A stretch of DNA of 64,000 bases, from positions 1-64,000 of the forward strand of contig NZ_JOGO01000019.1 in assembly GCF_000719475.1 (NCBI RefSeq), written 5' to 3'. Below the pieces are notes generated by a model. That model saw only the letters and a list, made by a program, of their open reading frames with translations. It did no database searches and was not told the DNA's origin. A program made the translations under genes and the position numbers. This document shows positions 44,439 to 53,205 of the stretch, piece after piece; position 1 is the stretch's first letter, and each line of letters starts with the position of its first letter. This stretch comes from Streptomyces sp. NRRL F-5630 (lineage in GTDB: Bacteria > Actinomycetota > Actinomycetes > Streptomycetales > Streptomycetaceae).

Positions 44439-45842
44439 TCAGCGCGGGGAACGGGTCGCCGCGCGGTGGGCGAGGGCTGTCGTGGAGTGACCCGCGAGGT
44501 AGGGGACGAGGACCACCTGGCCGCCCCAGCTCTCCACGAGATCCGCCTCCGGCAGCCCGTCGCGCGTGTAGTCGGCGCCCTTCGCCCACACGTCGGGCCG
44601 CAGCGCGCGCAGCACCCGCTCCGGGGTCTCCTCGTCGAAGACGAGGACCGCGTCCACGCAGCCGAGCGCGGCGAGCAGCCGGGCGCGGTCGTGGGCGGGG
44701 ACGAGCGGGCGCCCCGGCCCCTTGCCGCGCCGTACCGAGGCGTCGGAGTTGAGACACACGACGAGGCAGTCCCCGGCGGCGCGGGCCGCTTCGAGGAGGG
44801 CGACGTGTCCCGCGTGCAGGAGGTCGAAGCAGCCGCCCGTCGCCACGACACGCCCGCCGTTCGCCCGTACCCGGGCGACGACCTCGAAGGGGTCCTCGGG
44901 GGAGTCGCCGGGAAGGGCACCCCCCGGCGATGACGAGCCGGGCGAGGAGGACGGGTCCGCTCCCGCCCGTACCGAAGCCGCCCCGCCGTCGGCGACGAAG
45001 CGTGCCGCCGCGTCGACCGCGCCCACGACCGCCTCCTCGGTGAGCGCGCCCTCGGCGAGGAGCGCGGCGGCCGCGGCGGCGAAGCGGTCGCCCGCGCCGC
45101 AGGGATCGCCGGGCGCGGTGAAGGGTGTCGGGACGAAGAGGGGCGCCTCGCCGTGGCTCAGGAGTGCCCCGCGCGCGCCGAGCGTGACACACACGGAGGC
45201 CGCCCCCCACTCCCGTACGAGCGACCGCGCGGCCCCCGCCGCGAGGGCGAGCGCGTCGTCGGTGCCCCCCTCGGTGGCGGCCCAGCGGGCCGCCTCCGCG
45301 AGGGAGGGCGTGACGAGCCGGACGCCTGGGACGGGGGCCTCGCCGCGCGGGTGCGGGTCCCAGACGAGCAAGCCTCGCCCGGCCGCGTCGGTGAGGGGCG
45401 CGCGCAGCACGTCGGCCGTGCCGCGCCCGTAGTCGGAGACGAGGATCGTGCCCGCGCGGGCGACCGCCTCGCGGGCGGCGCGGCTCGGGCCCGCCGCGCG
45501 TCCCTCGCCCTCGTCGAGCCGCAGCAGGCTCTGCCCGCCGCCGCGCACCCGGGTCTTGCGCGAGAGCGTGCCGCGCAGCGGGAGCTGCACGAGGTCCACC
45601 TCGCCTTCCAGGAGCCGCCGGAGTTCGGCGCTCGCCGGGTCCTCGCCCAGCGCCGTGACGAAGGTGACCGGGTGTCCGGAGCGGGCGGCGAGCAGCGCGG
45701 CGAGCGCGGCGCCGCCGGGGCGCGTACGGCGGTGCGCGTCGTGCACGACGGGGACGGGCGCGTCGGGGGCGAGTCGCGCGACCTCGCCGTCCAGGTCGCA
45801 GTCGAGCAGCGCGTCGCCGATGACGAGCAGCGGGGCCCTCAT
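44439..45842 (-). CDS. hldE: Bifunctional heptose-7-phosphate kinase/heptose-1-phosphate adenylyltransferase (HldE-like)
   Basis: A 467-residue fusion. The N-terminal ribokinase/PfkB domain has the catalytic CGAGD at 248-252. The C-terminal nucleotidyltransferase domain starts with GCFDLLHAGH at 337-346 and includes CLNSDASVRRGKG. These are the two activities of HldE, which forms heptose 1,7-bisphosphate and later ADP-heptose. GmhA is encoded upstream with a 4-base overlap and GmhB further upstream, so a complete pathway to ADP-heptose is present. A disordered Pro/Ser linker at about 295-315 joins the domains. Confidence 0.92.
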   Translation of the reverse strand: MRAPLLVIGDALLDCDLDGEVARLAPDAPVPVVHDAHRRTRPGGAALAALLAARSGHPVTFVTALGEDPASAELRRLLEGEVDLVQLPLRGTLSRKTRVRGGGQSLLRLDEGEGRAAGPSRAAREAVARAGTILVSDYGRGTADVLRAPLTDAAGRGLLVWDPHPRGEAPVPGVRLVTPSLAEAARWAATEGGTDDALALAAGAARSLVREWGAASVCVTLGARGALLSHGEAPLFVPTPFTAPGDPCGAGDRFAAAAAALLAEGALTEEAVVGAVDAAARFVADGGAASVRAGADPSSSPGSSSPGGALPGDSPEDPFEVVARVRANGGRVVATGGCFDLLHAGHVALLEAARAAGDCLVVCLNSDASVRRGKGPGRPLVPAHDRARLLAALGCVDAVLVFDEETPERVLRALRPDVWAKGADYTRDGLPEADLVESWGGQVVLVPYLAGHSTTALAHRAATRSPR

Positions 45843-46555
45843 GCCGTGTCCCCTTCCGTGCCCGGCCCGGTGAGGCCGTCCCCCGCCGTCAGCCCCTCCA
45901 CCGCGACGTCCCCCGCCGTCGTCCGCGCGGTGAGCGGCGCTTCCAGTTCCTCCGCGGCGAGCGCCGCGTCGAACGCCTCGCACAGCATGTGCACGGCGAC
46001 GAGGTGGAGTTCCTGGACCGTCGCGGCGACGGGCGCCTCCACGCACAGCGCCGCGTCGCTCGCCGGGGCGAGCGGGTTGGGCGCGGGACCGGTGAGCGAC
46101 CACACGGTCAGGCCCAGCGCGCGGGCCTCCTCGGCGGCCGTCAGGAGGTTGGCGCTCGCGCCGCTCGTCGAGAGCAGCATGAGGACGTCGTCGGCGCGGC
46201 CGTGCGCACGCACCTGCCGGGCGAAGACGGCCTCCACTCCGTAGTCGTTCGCGATCGCGGTCGTCGAGGAGGTGTCGGCGTGCAGGGCAAGCGCCGAGTA
46301 CGCCGGACGGTCCTCGCGGTAGCGGCCGACGAGTTCGGCGGTGAGGTGCTGGGCCTGCGCCGCCGAGCCGCCGTTGCCGGCGACGAGGAGCCGCGCGCCC
46401 GCGCCGAGACGGCGGGCGAGGTCGCGGCCCCAGGCGTCGAGCAGCGCGGACTCCGCGCGGAAACGGCCGAGGGCCTCATGCAGCGCATCGCAGTGGGCGC
46501 TGCCGGTGCCGGGCCCGGAAGCGGGGGGCACGGAGGCGGGCGTGAAGTACGTCAT
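45839..46555 (-). CDS. gmhA: Phosphoheptose isomerase (GmhA), SIS domain
   Basis: A 238-residue SIS-domain enzyme that converts sedoheptulose 7-phosphate to heptose 7-phosphate. It has the LLVAGNGGSAAQAQH core and TSSTTAIANDYG, and the LLSTSGASANLL phosphate-binding loop. The last 40 residues form an extra tail. Its start ATG overlaps the glycosyltransferase stop, and its own stop overlaps the kinase start. First committed step of the heptose branch. Confidence 0.92.
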   Translation of the reverse strand: MTYFTPASVPPASGPGTGSAHCDALHEALGRFRAESALLDAWGRDLARRLGAGARLLVAGNGGSAAQAQHLTAELVGRYREDRPAYSALALHADTSSTTAIANDYGVEAVFARQVRAHGRADDVLMLLSTSGASANLLTAAEEARALGLTVWSLTGPAPNPLAPASDAALCVEAPVAATVQELHLVAVHMLCEAFDAALAAEELEAPLTARTTAGDVAVEGLTAGDGLTGPGTEGDTA

Positions 46556-47811
46556 CGTGCGGCCTCCGGTACGGGAGTGGGCTGGTGCAGGGCCGACGCG
46601 TAGACCTCGCGCACGCCGGCGGCCACGCGGTCCCACGTGTAGGTGTCGAGGGCGCGTCGCCGTCCCGCCGCGCCGAGCCGGGGCAGCCGCCCGGGCTCCG
46701 CGAGCAGGTCGCGCACCGCGCGCACCAGGTGCGGATCGCCTCCGAGGCCCCCGTGCGCGGCGGTCGGGGGAACGTGCGCGCCCGTCACGCCATCGCGCAC
46801 GGTGTCGAGCTGGCCGCCCACGGCCGTCGCCACGACCGGGGTACCGCAGGCCATCGCCTCGATGGGGACGATGCCGAAGGGCTCGTACACCGGGAGCGAC
46901 AGGACGAGGTCGGCGCGCGAGAGCAGCGCGGGCATCTCGGCGTGGCGCACTCCGCCGAGGAGCGTCACGCGGTCGGTCACGCCGCACTCGGCGGCGATCT
47001 TGCGCAGCCGTACGGCCTCCGGCTCGCCGCCGAGCCGGTCGGCGGGCGGGCCGCCCGCGATGAGCAGCCGCACCTCGGGGAGTTCGCGCAGCGCGCGGAT
47101 CGCGCGGTCGAAGCCCTTGCGCGGGACGAGCCTGCCCACGGCGAGCAGCGTCGGGGGACGCCCCGGCCGCGCGGTGTCCTCGGGACGCGGCGCGAAGTGC
47201 TCGGTGTCCACGCCGCACGGGACGACCGCGATCCGCTCGGCGGGCAGCCCCATCGCGCGCAGTTCGCGCACCTCGTCGGCGCACGTCGCGAGGAGCCGGT
47301 GGGCCAGCCGCCCGACCCTCGTCTCGATGGCGACGCGCGAGGACGGGCTCGTGTCGGCGGTGCCCTGGTGGCGCCGCTTGACGGTGCCGAGCGCGTGGTA
47401 GGTGTGCACGACGGGCACCCCGAGCGTGCGGGTCGCCGCGAGGGCGGCGAGCCCGGACATCCAGAAGTGCGTGTGCACGAGATCGGGCGGCGCCAGCAGG
47501 AAGTCCTGGTGCAGGCGGGCGGCGAAGGCCGGGATGTGCGGGAGGAGTTCGTCCTTCGGGACGACACGGGACGGGCCCGCGTCGACGTGCGCGACCCGTA
47601 CTCCGCCCCCGGTCGTGACGACGGCAGGGAGCGCGGGGTCGTCACGGCGCGTGTACACGGTGACCTCGTGCCCCTCGCGCGCCAGTCGCTCGGCGAGCCG
47701 TGCCACGTACACGTTCTGGCCGCCCGCGTCGGCCCCGCCGAGCGCGGCGAGCGGGCTGGCGTGCTCGGACACCATGGCGATCCGCCGGGGGGCGGGAGTG
47801 CGTCGCCTCAT
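46552..47811 (-). CDS. Family 4 glycosyltransferase (GT-B)
   Basis: A 419-residue GT4/GT1-type enzyme. The acceptor side has ADAGGQNVYVARLAERLAREGHEVTVYTR; the donor side has VVPCGVDTEHFAP, VGRLVPRKGFDRAI and the E-x7-E segment PFGIVPIEAMACGTPVVAT. Near the N-terminus it resembles enzymes such as MshA or sucrose-phosphate synthase-like transferases. The ATG at 47811 overlaps the upstream stop by four bases; ten further in-frame residues upstream are less likely. The sugar is not known. Confidence 0.87.
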   Translation of the reverse strand: MRRRTPAPRRIAMVSEHASPLAALGGADAGGQNVYVARLAERLAREGHEVTVYTRRDDPALPAVVTTGGGVRVAHVDAGPSRVVPKDELLPHIPAFAARLHQDFLLAPPDLVHTHFWMSGLAALAATRTLGVPVVHTYHALGTVKRRHQGTADTSPSSRVAIETRVGRLAHRLLATCADEVRELRAMGLPAERIAVVPCGVDTEHFAPRPEDTARPGRPPTLLAVGRLVPRKGFDRAIRALRELPEVRLLIAGGPPADRLGGEPEAVRLRKIAAECGVTDRVTLLGGVRHAEMPALLSRADLVLSLPVYEPFGIVPIEAMACGTPVVATAVGGQLDTVRDGVTGAHVPPTAAHGGLGGDPHLVRAVRDLLAEPGRLPRLGAAGRRRALDTYTWDRVAAGVREVYASALHQPTPVPEAAR

Positions 47812-48770
47812 CGCACGACCTCTTTCATGAGCTGGTCCCAATCGGTCAGGAAGCGCCGCAACCCGTACCGTTCACGGACGGCGTCCCGCGCGGCGGCACC
47901 CGCTTCGCGGGCGTGCTCCTGGTCCGCGAGCAGCCGCCGGACGGCCGCGCGCAGCACTTCGGGCCGGTTCGACACGGTGCCCGCGCCCGGCGGCACCGCC
48001 TCGCGTGCCTCCGTCGTGTCCAGAGCCACGACGGGCATCCCGAGGAACATCGCCTCCAGGAGCGAGAGCCCGAGCGAGGTCCAGCGCACCGGGTGCAGGT
48101 AGAGGCGGCGCAGCGCCATCGCCGCGTGCAGCCCTCCCTGCGGCAGCTCGCGCACGCGCAGCCGCTCGCCGGGGAGGCCGAGGTGGGCGGGGAGGTGGCT
48201 CGTGCCCATGCCGAAGACGTCGAGCGGCACCTCTGCGGCGAGGGCGGGCAGCAGGTCGGTCCCGGTCGTGCGACCGCGCCGCACGGGCTCGTTGACCACG
48301 ACCGCGGCCCGCTCGATCCCGCCGGTCCACAGCTGCCCCGGGTCCACGATGCCGTGTTCGACGACGGTCGTCGGGGCGCGCCCGCAGTCCCACATGAGCC
48401 GGTTGAAGTGCGTGACGTGCACCACCGGGATGTCGTCGCGCCCGGCGAGCGGGTGCCGGGTGTGCTCGGCGGGGCCGTCGGGCGCGTTGTGCTCGACGTA
48501 GACGGCCGGTACGTCCCGGCCGGGGCGGCGGCCCGTCCACCGCTCGGCGAGCGCGACTTCGCGCGGACGCTGGAGCACGACGAGGTCGATCGGCGTTGCG
48601 CGCAGTGCGCCCGGCGTCACCTCCCGCGCCGTGGCCGGCCAGTCCCACGTGCGGGCGCGGCCGAGACCGTCCGCGTCGCGCTCCGGGGTCACGGGGAGCA
48701 GGTAGGTGTGCGGGCCCTGGAGGAAGGCGGTGAGCCAGGAGCCGTGGACGTGCCAGACGAGGATGTTCAC
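47808..48770 (-). CDS. Glycosyltransferase (GT-B, GT1/GT4-like)
   Basis: A 320-residue protein starting at GTG with MNILVWHVHGSW. It has the C-terminal donor half of GT-B enzymes (LHPVRWTSLGLSLLEAMFLGMPVVAL at about 235-260) and YVEHNAPDG in the middle. It is a shorter, divergent transferase conserved in operons of this type. GTGA overlap with the GT9 gene upstream. Donor and acceptor unknown. Confidence 0.8.
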   Translation of the reverse strand: MNILVWHVHGSWLTAFLQGPHTYLLPVTPERDADGLGRARTWDWPATAREVTPGALRATPIDLVVLQRPREVALAERWTGRRPGRDVPAVYVEHNAPDGPAEHTRHPLAGRDDIPVVHVTHFNRLMWDCGRAPTTVVEHGIVDPGQLWTGGIERAAVVVNEPVRRGRTTGTDLLPALAAEVPLDVFGMGTSHLPAHLGLPGERLRVRELPQGGLHAAMALRRLYLHPVRWTSLGLSLLEAMFLGMPVVALDTTEAREAVPPGAGTVSNRPEVLRAAVRRLLADQEHAREAGAAARDAVRERYGLRRFLTDWDQLMKEVVR

Positions 48771-49777
48771 GCCGCCTCCTTGAGCAGCTTGCCGACGGCG
48801 GCCACCACGTCGTGCGCGGTGACGCTCTCCAGACAGGGGTGTCCGGGGACGGGGCAGGTCCGCGCCCGGGTCTCGGCACACCGTTCGCGCTGGTCGCCGA
48901 GGAGCACCGAGGGCACCCCGTAGGGGGCCCAGCGCCCTGCGGGCACGACGGGCGAGTACAGGGAGACGATGGGCGTGCCGACCGCCGCGGCGAGGTGCGC
49001 GGGCCCGGTGTTGCCGCACACCACGGCGTCCGCGTGCGCGAGGACCGAGGCGAGGGTGCGCGGCTCGGTGCGCCCGCCGAGGTCCACGGCGATCCCGGCG
49101 CTCACGCGGCGGGTCAGCGCCCGCTCGTCCGGGCCGCCGGTCACGACGACGCGGTGCCCCGCGTCGGCGAGCGCCGCGACGGCCTCCGTGCAGCGCTCCG
49201 GGCTCCAGGCCCGGGCCGGGGCGCTCGCCCCCGGATGCACGACGACGTACGGGCCGTTGCCGGTGAGCGCGGCCGTGTCGGGCGCGGGCAGCACGCGCAG
49301 CCTGCCGTCGTCACCGGGGCGCGGGGCGAAACCGCTCGCGACCGCGATGTCCAGCGCGGCCTCCGCCTCGTGCCTGCCCGGCAGCCGCCGATGCCGTACG
49401 TCGACGAGCGAGCCGGGTGCGTCGGTGCTCGCCGCGCCGATGTGCCGCACGCCCGCGAGGCGCAGCAGGAGCGCGGCGGGCAACGGGCTCTGGTGGAACG
49501 AGGTGAGCACGACAGCCGCGTCGAAGGCGCCCTGGCGCAGCCGCGCGACGATCCCCGCGACGTCCTCCGGGTCGACGGCGGGAGGCGCGACCCCCTCCCA
49601 GGGCGCCTCCCACTCCAGCACCTCGTCGACGCCGGGCAGCAGGCGCGCCGCCGGGGCGCCGCGCGGCCCGCACCAGAACGTGACGTGCGCGGAACCGGCC
49701 GCCACGGCCCGCACCGCCGGGCCCGCGAGGAGCACGTCTCCGAAACTGTCGAGCCGCACCACGACGCTCCGCGTCAT
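48767..49777 (-). CDS. Second GT9 heptosyltransferase-like enzyme
   Basis: A 336-residue GT9 protein with VVRLDSFGDVLLAGPAVRA, VVHPGASAPARAWSP and VCGNTGPAHLAAAVGTPIVSLY (about 270-290). It resembles the 43449-44423 product at these motifs, so there are two paralogous heptosyltransferase-like enzymes that may add successive heptoses. A C-terminal CAETRARTCPVPGHPC segment holds three Cys residues. Coupled at both ends by 4-base overlaps. Confidence 0.88.
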   Translation of the reverse strand: MTRSVVVRLDSFGDVLLAGPAVRAVAAGSAHVTFWCGPRGAPAARLLPGVDEVLEWEAPWEGVAPPAVDPEDVAGIVARLRQGAFDAAVVLTSFHQSPLPAALLLRLAGVRHIGAASTDAPGSLVDVRHRRLPGRHEAEAALDIAVASGFAPRPGDDGRLRVLPAPDTAALTGNGPYVVVHPGASAPARAWSPERCTEAVAALADAGHRVVVTGGPDERALTRRVSAGIAVDLGGRTEPRTLASVLAHADAVVCGNTGPAHLAAAVGTPIVSLYSPVVPAGRWAPYGVPSVLLGDQRERCAETRARTCPVPGHPCLESVTAHDVVAAVGKLLKEAA

Positions 49778-50331
49778 CCCCGCTCACCTCCCCACGGCGC
49801 CGCACGCGGCGCCAGCAGGGCCCACACCGCCGCGGCGGGATCGGGGAAGCACCAGCGCGCCGCCGCGATCTCCGCCTCGCGGGTCGCCGCGTTCGGCACG
49901 AGCACCCCGGTCGCTCCCGCCGCCTCCGCCGCCTCGACGTCCGCCCCGATGTCCCCGACGACGGCGCAGGCGCGGACGCTCACACCCAGCCGCCGCGCGG
50001 CGGCGAGCACGAGTCCCGGGCGCGGCTTGCGGCACCCGCAGCCCCCGCCCGGCGCGTGCGGGCAGTACGCCCACACGCCGAGCCCGCCGAGCAGCGCGTC
50101 CGCGCGCGCGTTGACCGCCTGTACCTGCGCGTGGGTCAGGAGCCCGCGCGCGACACCCGACTGATTGCTCACGACCCCCGTGAGCACGCCCTCGGCGCGC
50201 AGCAGCCGCACGGCCTCGACCGCGCCCGGCAGCGGACGCACCCGCGCGGGGTCGCCGTTGTAGGGCACGTCCTCGACGAGAGTGCCGTCGCGGTCGAAGA
50301 GCACCGCCGCGAGCCAGGGCCGCCCGGTCAT
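49774..50331 (-). CDS. gmhB: D-glycero-manno-heptose 1,7-bisphosphate phosphatase (GmhB), HAD family
   Basis: A 185-residue HAD phosphatase. Catalytic Asp13 and Asp15 are in LFDRDGTLVE; VVSNQSGVARG and the zinc-loop CPHAPGGGCGCRKP are diagnostic of GmhB. It removes the 7-phosphate from heptose 1,7-bisphosphate between the two HldE steps. The ADP-heptose path (GmhA, HldE kinase, GmhB, HldE adenylyltransferase) is therefore complete in this operon. ATGA overlaps at both ends. Confidence 0.92.
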   Translation of the reverse strand: MTGRPWLAAVLFDRDGTLVEDVPYNGDPARVRPLPGAVEAVRLLRAEGVLTGVVSNQSGVARGLLTHAQVQAVNARADALLGGLGVWAYCPHAPGGGCGCRKPRPGLVLAAARRLGVSVRACAVVGDIGADVEAAEAAGATGVLVPNAATREAEIAAARWCFPDPAAAVWALLAPRAAPWGGERG

Positions 50332-51458
50332 GCCGCCACCTCCCCGGTCCACGGCCCGGCCGCGCGGTGCCGGACACGGCCGGCGAGCCGGTGTCCGACG
50401 GCCAGCGGCGGGATGACGGCGCTCGTCGCGAGCATCGTCACGACCTCCGTACGGCCGAGCGGTCCGGGCCGCAGCCGCGCCCACGCGAACTCCGCTGTGC
50501 CCAGCGCCCACACCGCCGCCGCGCCGGCCGCCGCGCGGCGTCGCCCCGCGAGCGCGAGCAGCGGCGCGGCGAGCGCGGCACCGCTCACCGCGACGTGCCG
50601 CCGCAGCCGCCCACGCGGCGCCGCCGCCCGCTCCCACCAGTCGCCGCCGTGCAGCCGCACCATGAGCGCGTCGTCCGCGTTGCCGCGCTGCGCGCGCACC
50701 GACACCCACCGGTCGGCGGGCCGTACCGGGTGCAGCGTCCGCCTGCGCCCGCGCCGCAGCTCCCAGCCCGCCGCGGCCACCCGCAGCGCGAGATCGGCGT
50801 CCTCGCGGAAGGCGCGCGGGAACCGTTCGTCGAAACCTCCCACCGCGCGCAGCGCCTCCGCCCGGTAGGCCATGTCGGCCGTCGCCCACGCCGCGTCCTC
50901 CAGCCCCGCCGTACCGCGCTCCCAATCGGTCGGGGCCCGGTCGGCGGGCAGCGGCACGCGCAGGACGCCCTGGACGCCGCCCGTGTCAGGACCCGCCTGC
51001 GCCAGATCCTCGGCGAGCAGCCCGGCCCACTCGGCGCCGACCCGCACGTCGTCGTCGAGGAAGACGACCCAGGGCGCGCCGGTCGCGGCGAAGCCCGTGT
51101 TGCGCGCGGCGGCGGGACCGCGCCCGCCCGAGCGCAGCACCGTGACCGCCCGGCCGGCCACCTCGGGAACGTCGAGCGAGGGGGGATCGCCGGGACGGTC
51201 GTCCACGACGACGACCTGCGCGGGGGCGGGCCCGGCGCTCGCGTCGAGCGCCGCGAGACAGTCACGCAGGCAGGGCCGCCCGATCGTCGGGACGACGACG
51301 GCGTACGAGGGGTGCGTGCCCCCGTGCCCTCTCGGCGCGTCCGCCCGCGCGCCGAGCGCCTCCGCCCCGAGCGCCCCGCTCCCGGCCGCCGCCGCGCCGG
51401 CCCCCGGCCGCCCGCCCACACGGCCCGCCCCGTTCCCGGCTCCATGGGCGCGAGTCAT
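50328..51458 (-). CDS. Family 2 glycosyltransferase with C-terminal membrane segments
   Basis: A 376-residue GT2. After a disordered Gly/Ala-rich N-terminus (1-45) come YAVVVPTIGRP, VVVDDRPGDP, and VFLDDDVRVGAEW (about 135-147). AFREDADLALRVAAAG holds the catalytic acidic segment. The C-terminus has hydrophobic stretches around 285-305 and 335-355, so it is probably membrane-associated. Overlaps both neighbours by four bases. Confidence 0.83.
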   Translation of the reverse strand: MTRAHGAGNGAGRVGGRPGAGAAAAGSGALGAEALGARADAPRGHGGTHPSYAVVVPTIGRPCLRDCLAALDASAGPAPAQVVVVDDRPGDPPSLDVPEVAGRAVTVLRSGGRGPAAARNTGFAATGAPWVVFLDDDVRVGAEWAGLLAEDLAQAGPDTGGVQGVLRVPLPADRAPTDWERGTAGLEDAAWATADMAYRAEALRAVGGFDERFPRAFREDADLALRVAAAGWELRRGRRRTLHPVRPADRWVSVRAQRGNADDALMVRLHGGDWWERAAAPRGRLRRHVAVSGAALAAPLLALAGRRRAAAGAAAVWALGTAEFAWARLRPGPLGRTEVVTMLATSAVIPPLAVGHRLAGRVRHRAAGPWTGEVAA

Positions 51459-53092
51459 GCGAACACCCCCGCCCGCCGCACCGCGAAGGGCCCGAGCGCG
51501 AGCAGGTCCACGGGCGCGGAGCCGAAGCACTCCAGCGCGTCGCGCGGATCGTCGACCATCGGGCGGCCCGCCGTGTTGAGGCTCGTGTTGACGACGACGG
51601 GGAGCCCCGTGCGCCGCTCGAACGCCGCGAGGACGCGCGCCATGAGCGGCTCGTCCGCCGCGTCCACCGTCTGCACCCGCGCCGTTCCGTCCACGTGCAC
51701 CACGGCGGGGATCCGCGCCCGCCACTCCTCGGCGACATCGTGGACGAAGAGCATGTACGGGCTGGGCAGCGGCCCGCCCGAGAAGATCTCGCCCGCGCGC
51801 TCGGCCCGCACCATCGGCGCGACCGGCCGGAACTCCTCGCGCCCCTTCACGGCGTTGAGCCGCTCCAGGTTCTCCGCGCGCCCCGGGTGGGCGAGCAGGG
51901 AGCGGTGCCCGAGCGCGCGCGGCCCGTACTCGGAGCGCCCCTGGAACCACGCGACGACCCCGTCGGCCGCGAGCACACCGGCGACCGCCTCGGCGATGTC
52001 GGCCGGCTCCTCGTACGGCACGGCCGCGTTCTCCAGCCACGCCCGCAGTTCCTCGTCGCTCCACCCGCGACCGAGCGCGGCCGTGCCCATCGGCTTCACC
52101 GGCCCCCGCTCGCGCGCCACGTGCAGCGCGGCGCCGAGCGCCGTCCCCGCGTCCCCCGCCGCGGGCTGCACCCACAGCTCCGAGAACGGCGAGTCGCGGT
52201 ACAGCCGGGAATTGGCCACGCAGTTGAGCGCGACACCGCCCGCCATCGTGAGCACGTCGGCGCCCGTGCGGGCGTGCAGGTCGCGGGCGAGCGCGAGCTG
52301 GGTCTCCTCCAGGACGCGCTGGGCGCTCGCGGCGAGGTCCGCGTGCGCGGGCAGCCACGGAGTACCCGGCGCGCGCGGCGCGGTGAACTCCGCCCAGGGC
52401 ACGGGCCGCGCCCTGAAGTCCCCGTCACCGAGCGGCCCCACGTACGCGCCCAGCTCCTCGGCGAAGCGCGGGCTCCCGTAGGAGGCGAGTGCCATGACCT
52501 TGAACTCGTCGCTGCTGCGCAGGAAGCCGAGGTGCTGCGTGAGGTCCTCGTAGAAGAGGCCGAGCGAGTCCGGAAGGTCCCGCGTCGCGAGCACCTCCAG
52601 CTCCCCGTCCCTGTAGTGGCCCGCGAGGTGGGCCCCGCACTCGCCGCGCCCGTCCAGGACGAGCACCGCGTTGTCCGGGTGTGGGCCCGCGAGCCCCGCC
52701 GAGGCCGCGTGCGCGACGTGGTGCGGCACGAAGCGCACCTGTTCCGGGTCGAGCCCCGGCAACGCCTCGGCGAGGAAGCCGGGCGCCTGGCGCGCGTAGT
52801 CCTGCCGCAGCCAGTCGTACGGGTCGTGCAGTCCCAGCTCCTCGGCCGGGCGCGCGAGCGCCGGGTCGTAGGCGTAGGCGACGGCGTCGAGGTCGCGCGG
52901 AGTGAGCCCCGCCCTTTCCAGGCACCAGCGGGCCGAGAGCTCGGGCAGTTCCCACGCCGAGAACGGCAGCGGCCGCTTGCCGTGCTTGCGGCGGCTGAAC
53001 CGCTCCTCCTCCGCCGCCGCCACGACGACGCCGTCGATCACGAGGGCCGCGGCGGGATCGTGGAAGAGGGCGTTGATGCCGAGTACGCGCAT
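51455..53092 (-). CDS. O-carbamoyltransferase, NodU/CmcH/TobZ family
   Basis: A 545-residue carbamoyltransferase. The N-terminal Kae1-like domain has MRVLGINALFHDPAA and the metal-binding HHVAH at 124-128; TMAGGVALNCVANSRL lies near 275-295, and the YrdC-like C-terminal half contains GRSEYGPRALGHRSLLA. These enzymes use carbamoyl phosphate and ATP to add a carbamoyl group to a hydroxyl, usually on a sugar. In this operon a heptose or another glycan sugar is the probable acceptor. A 113-base gap separates it from the UXS-like gene upstream. Confidence 0.9.
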   Translation of the reverse strand: MRVLGINALFHDPAAALVIDGVVVAAAEEERFSRRKHGKRPLPFSAWELPELSARWCLERAGLTPRDLDAVAYAYDPALARPAEELGLHDPYDWLRQDYARQAPGFLAEALPGLDPEQVRFVPHHVAHAASAGLAGPHPDNAVLVLDGRGECGAHLAGHYRDGELEVLATRDLPDSLGLFYEDLTQHLGFLRSSDEFKVMALASYGSPRFAEELGAYVGPLGDGDFRARPVPWAEFTAPRAPGTPWLPAHADLAASAQRVLEETQLALARDLHARTGADVLTMAGGVALNCVANSRLYRDSPFSELWVQPAAGDAGTALGAALHVARERGPVKPMGTAALGRGWSDEELRAWLENAAVPYEEPADIAEAVAGVLAADGVVAWFQGRSEYGPRALGHRSLLAHPGRAENLERLNAVKGREEFRPVAPMVRAERAGEIFSGGPLPSPYMLFVHDVAEEWRARIPAVVHVDGTARVQTVDAADEPLMARVLAAFERRTGLPVVVNTSLNTAGRPMVDDPRDALECFGSAPVDLLALGPFAVRRAGVFA

Positions 53093-53205
53093 GGGGACTC
53101 CGAGCGAAGGGGGGTGAGTGCCCCCTGCCGAGTGGCGGCGGGGACTCCGGGGGGTTGTCGGCCGGCCTGGCGGCCGGGGGAGGGGGAGGGGAGCGGTACG
53201 GGAGG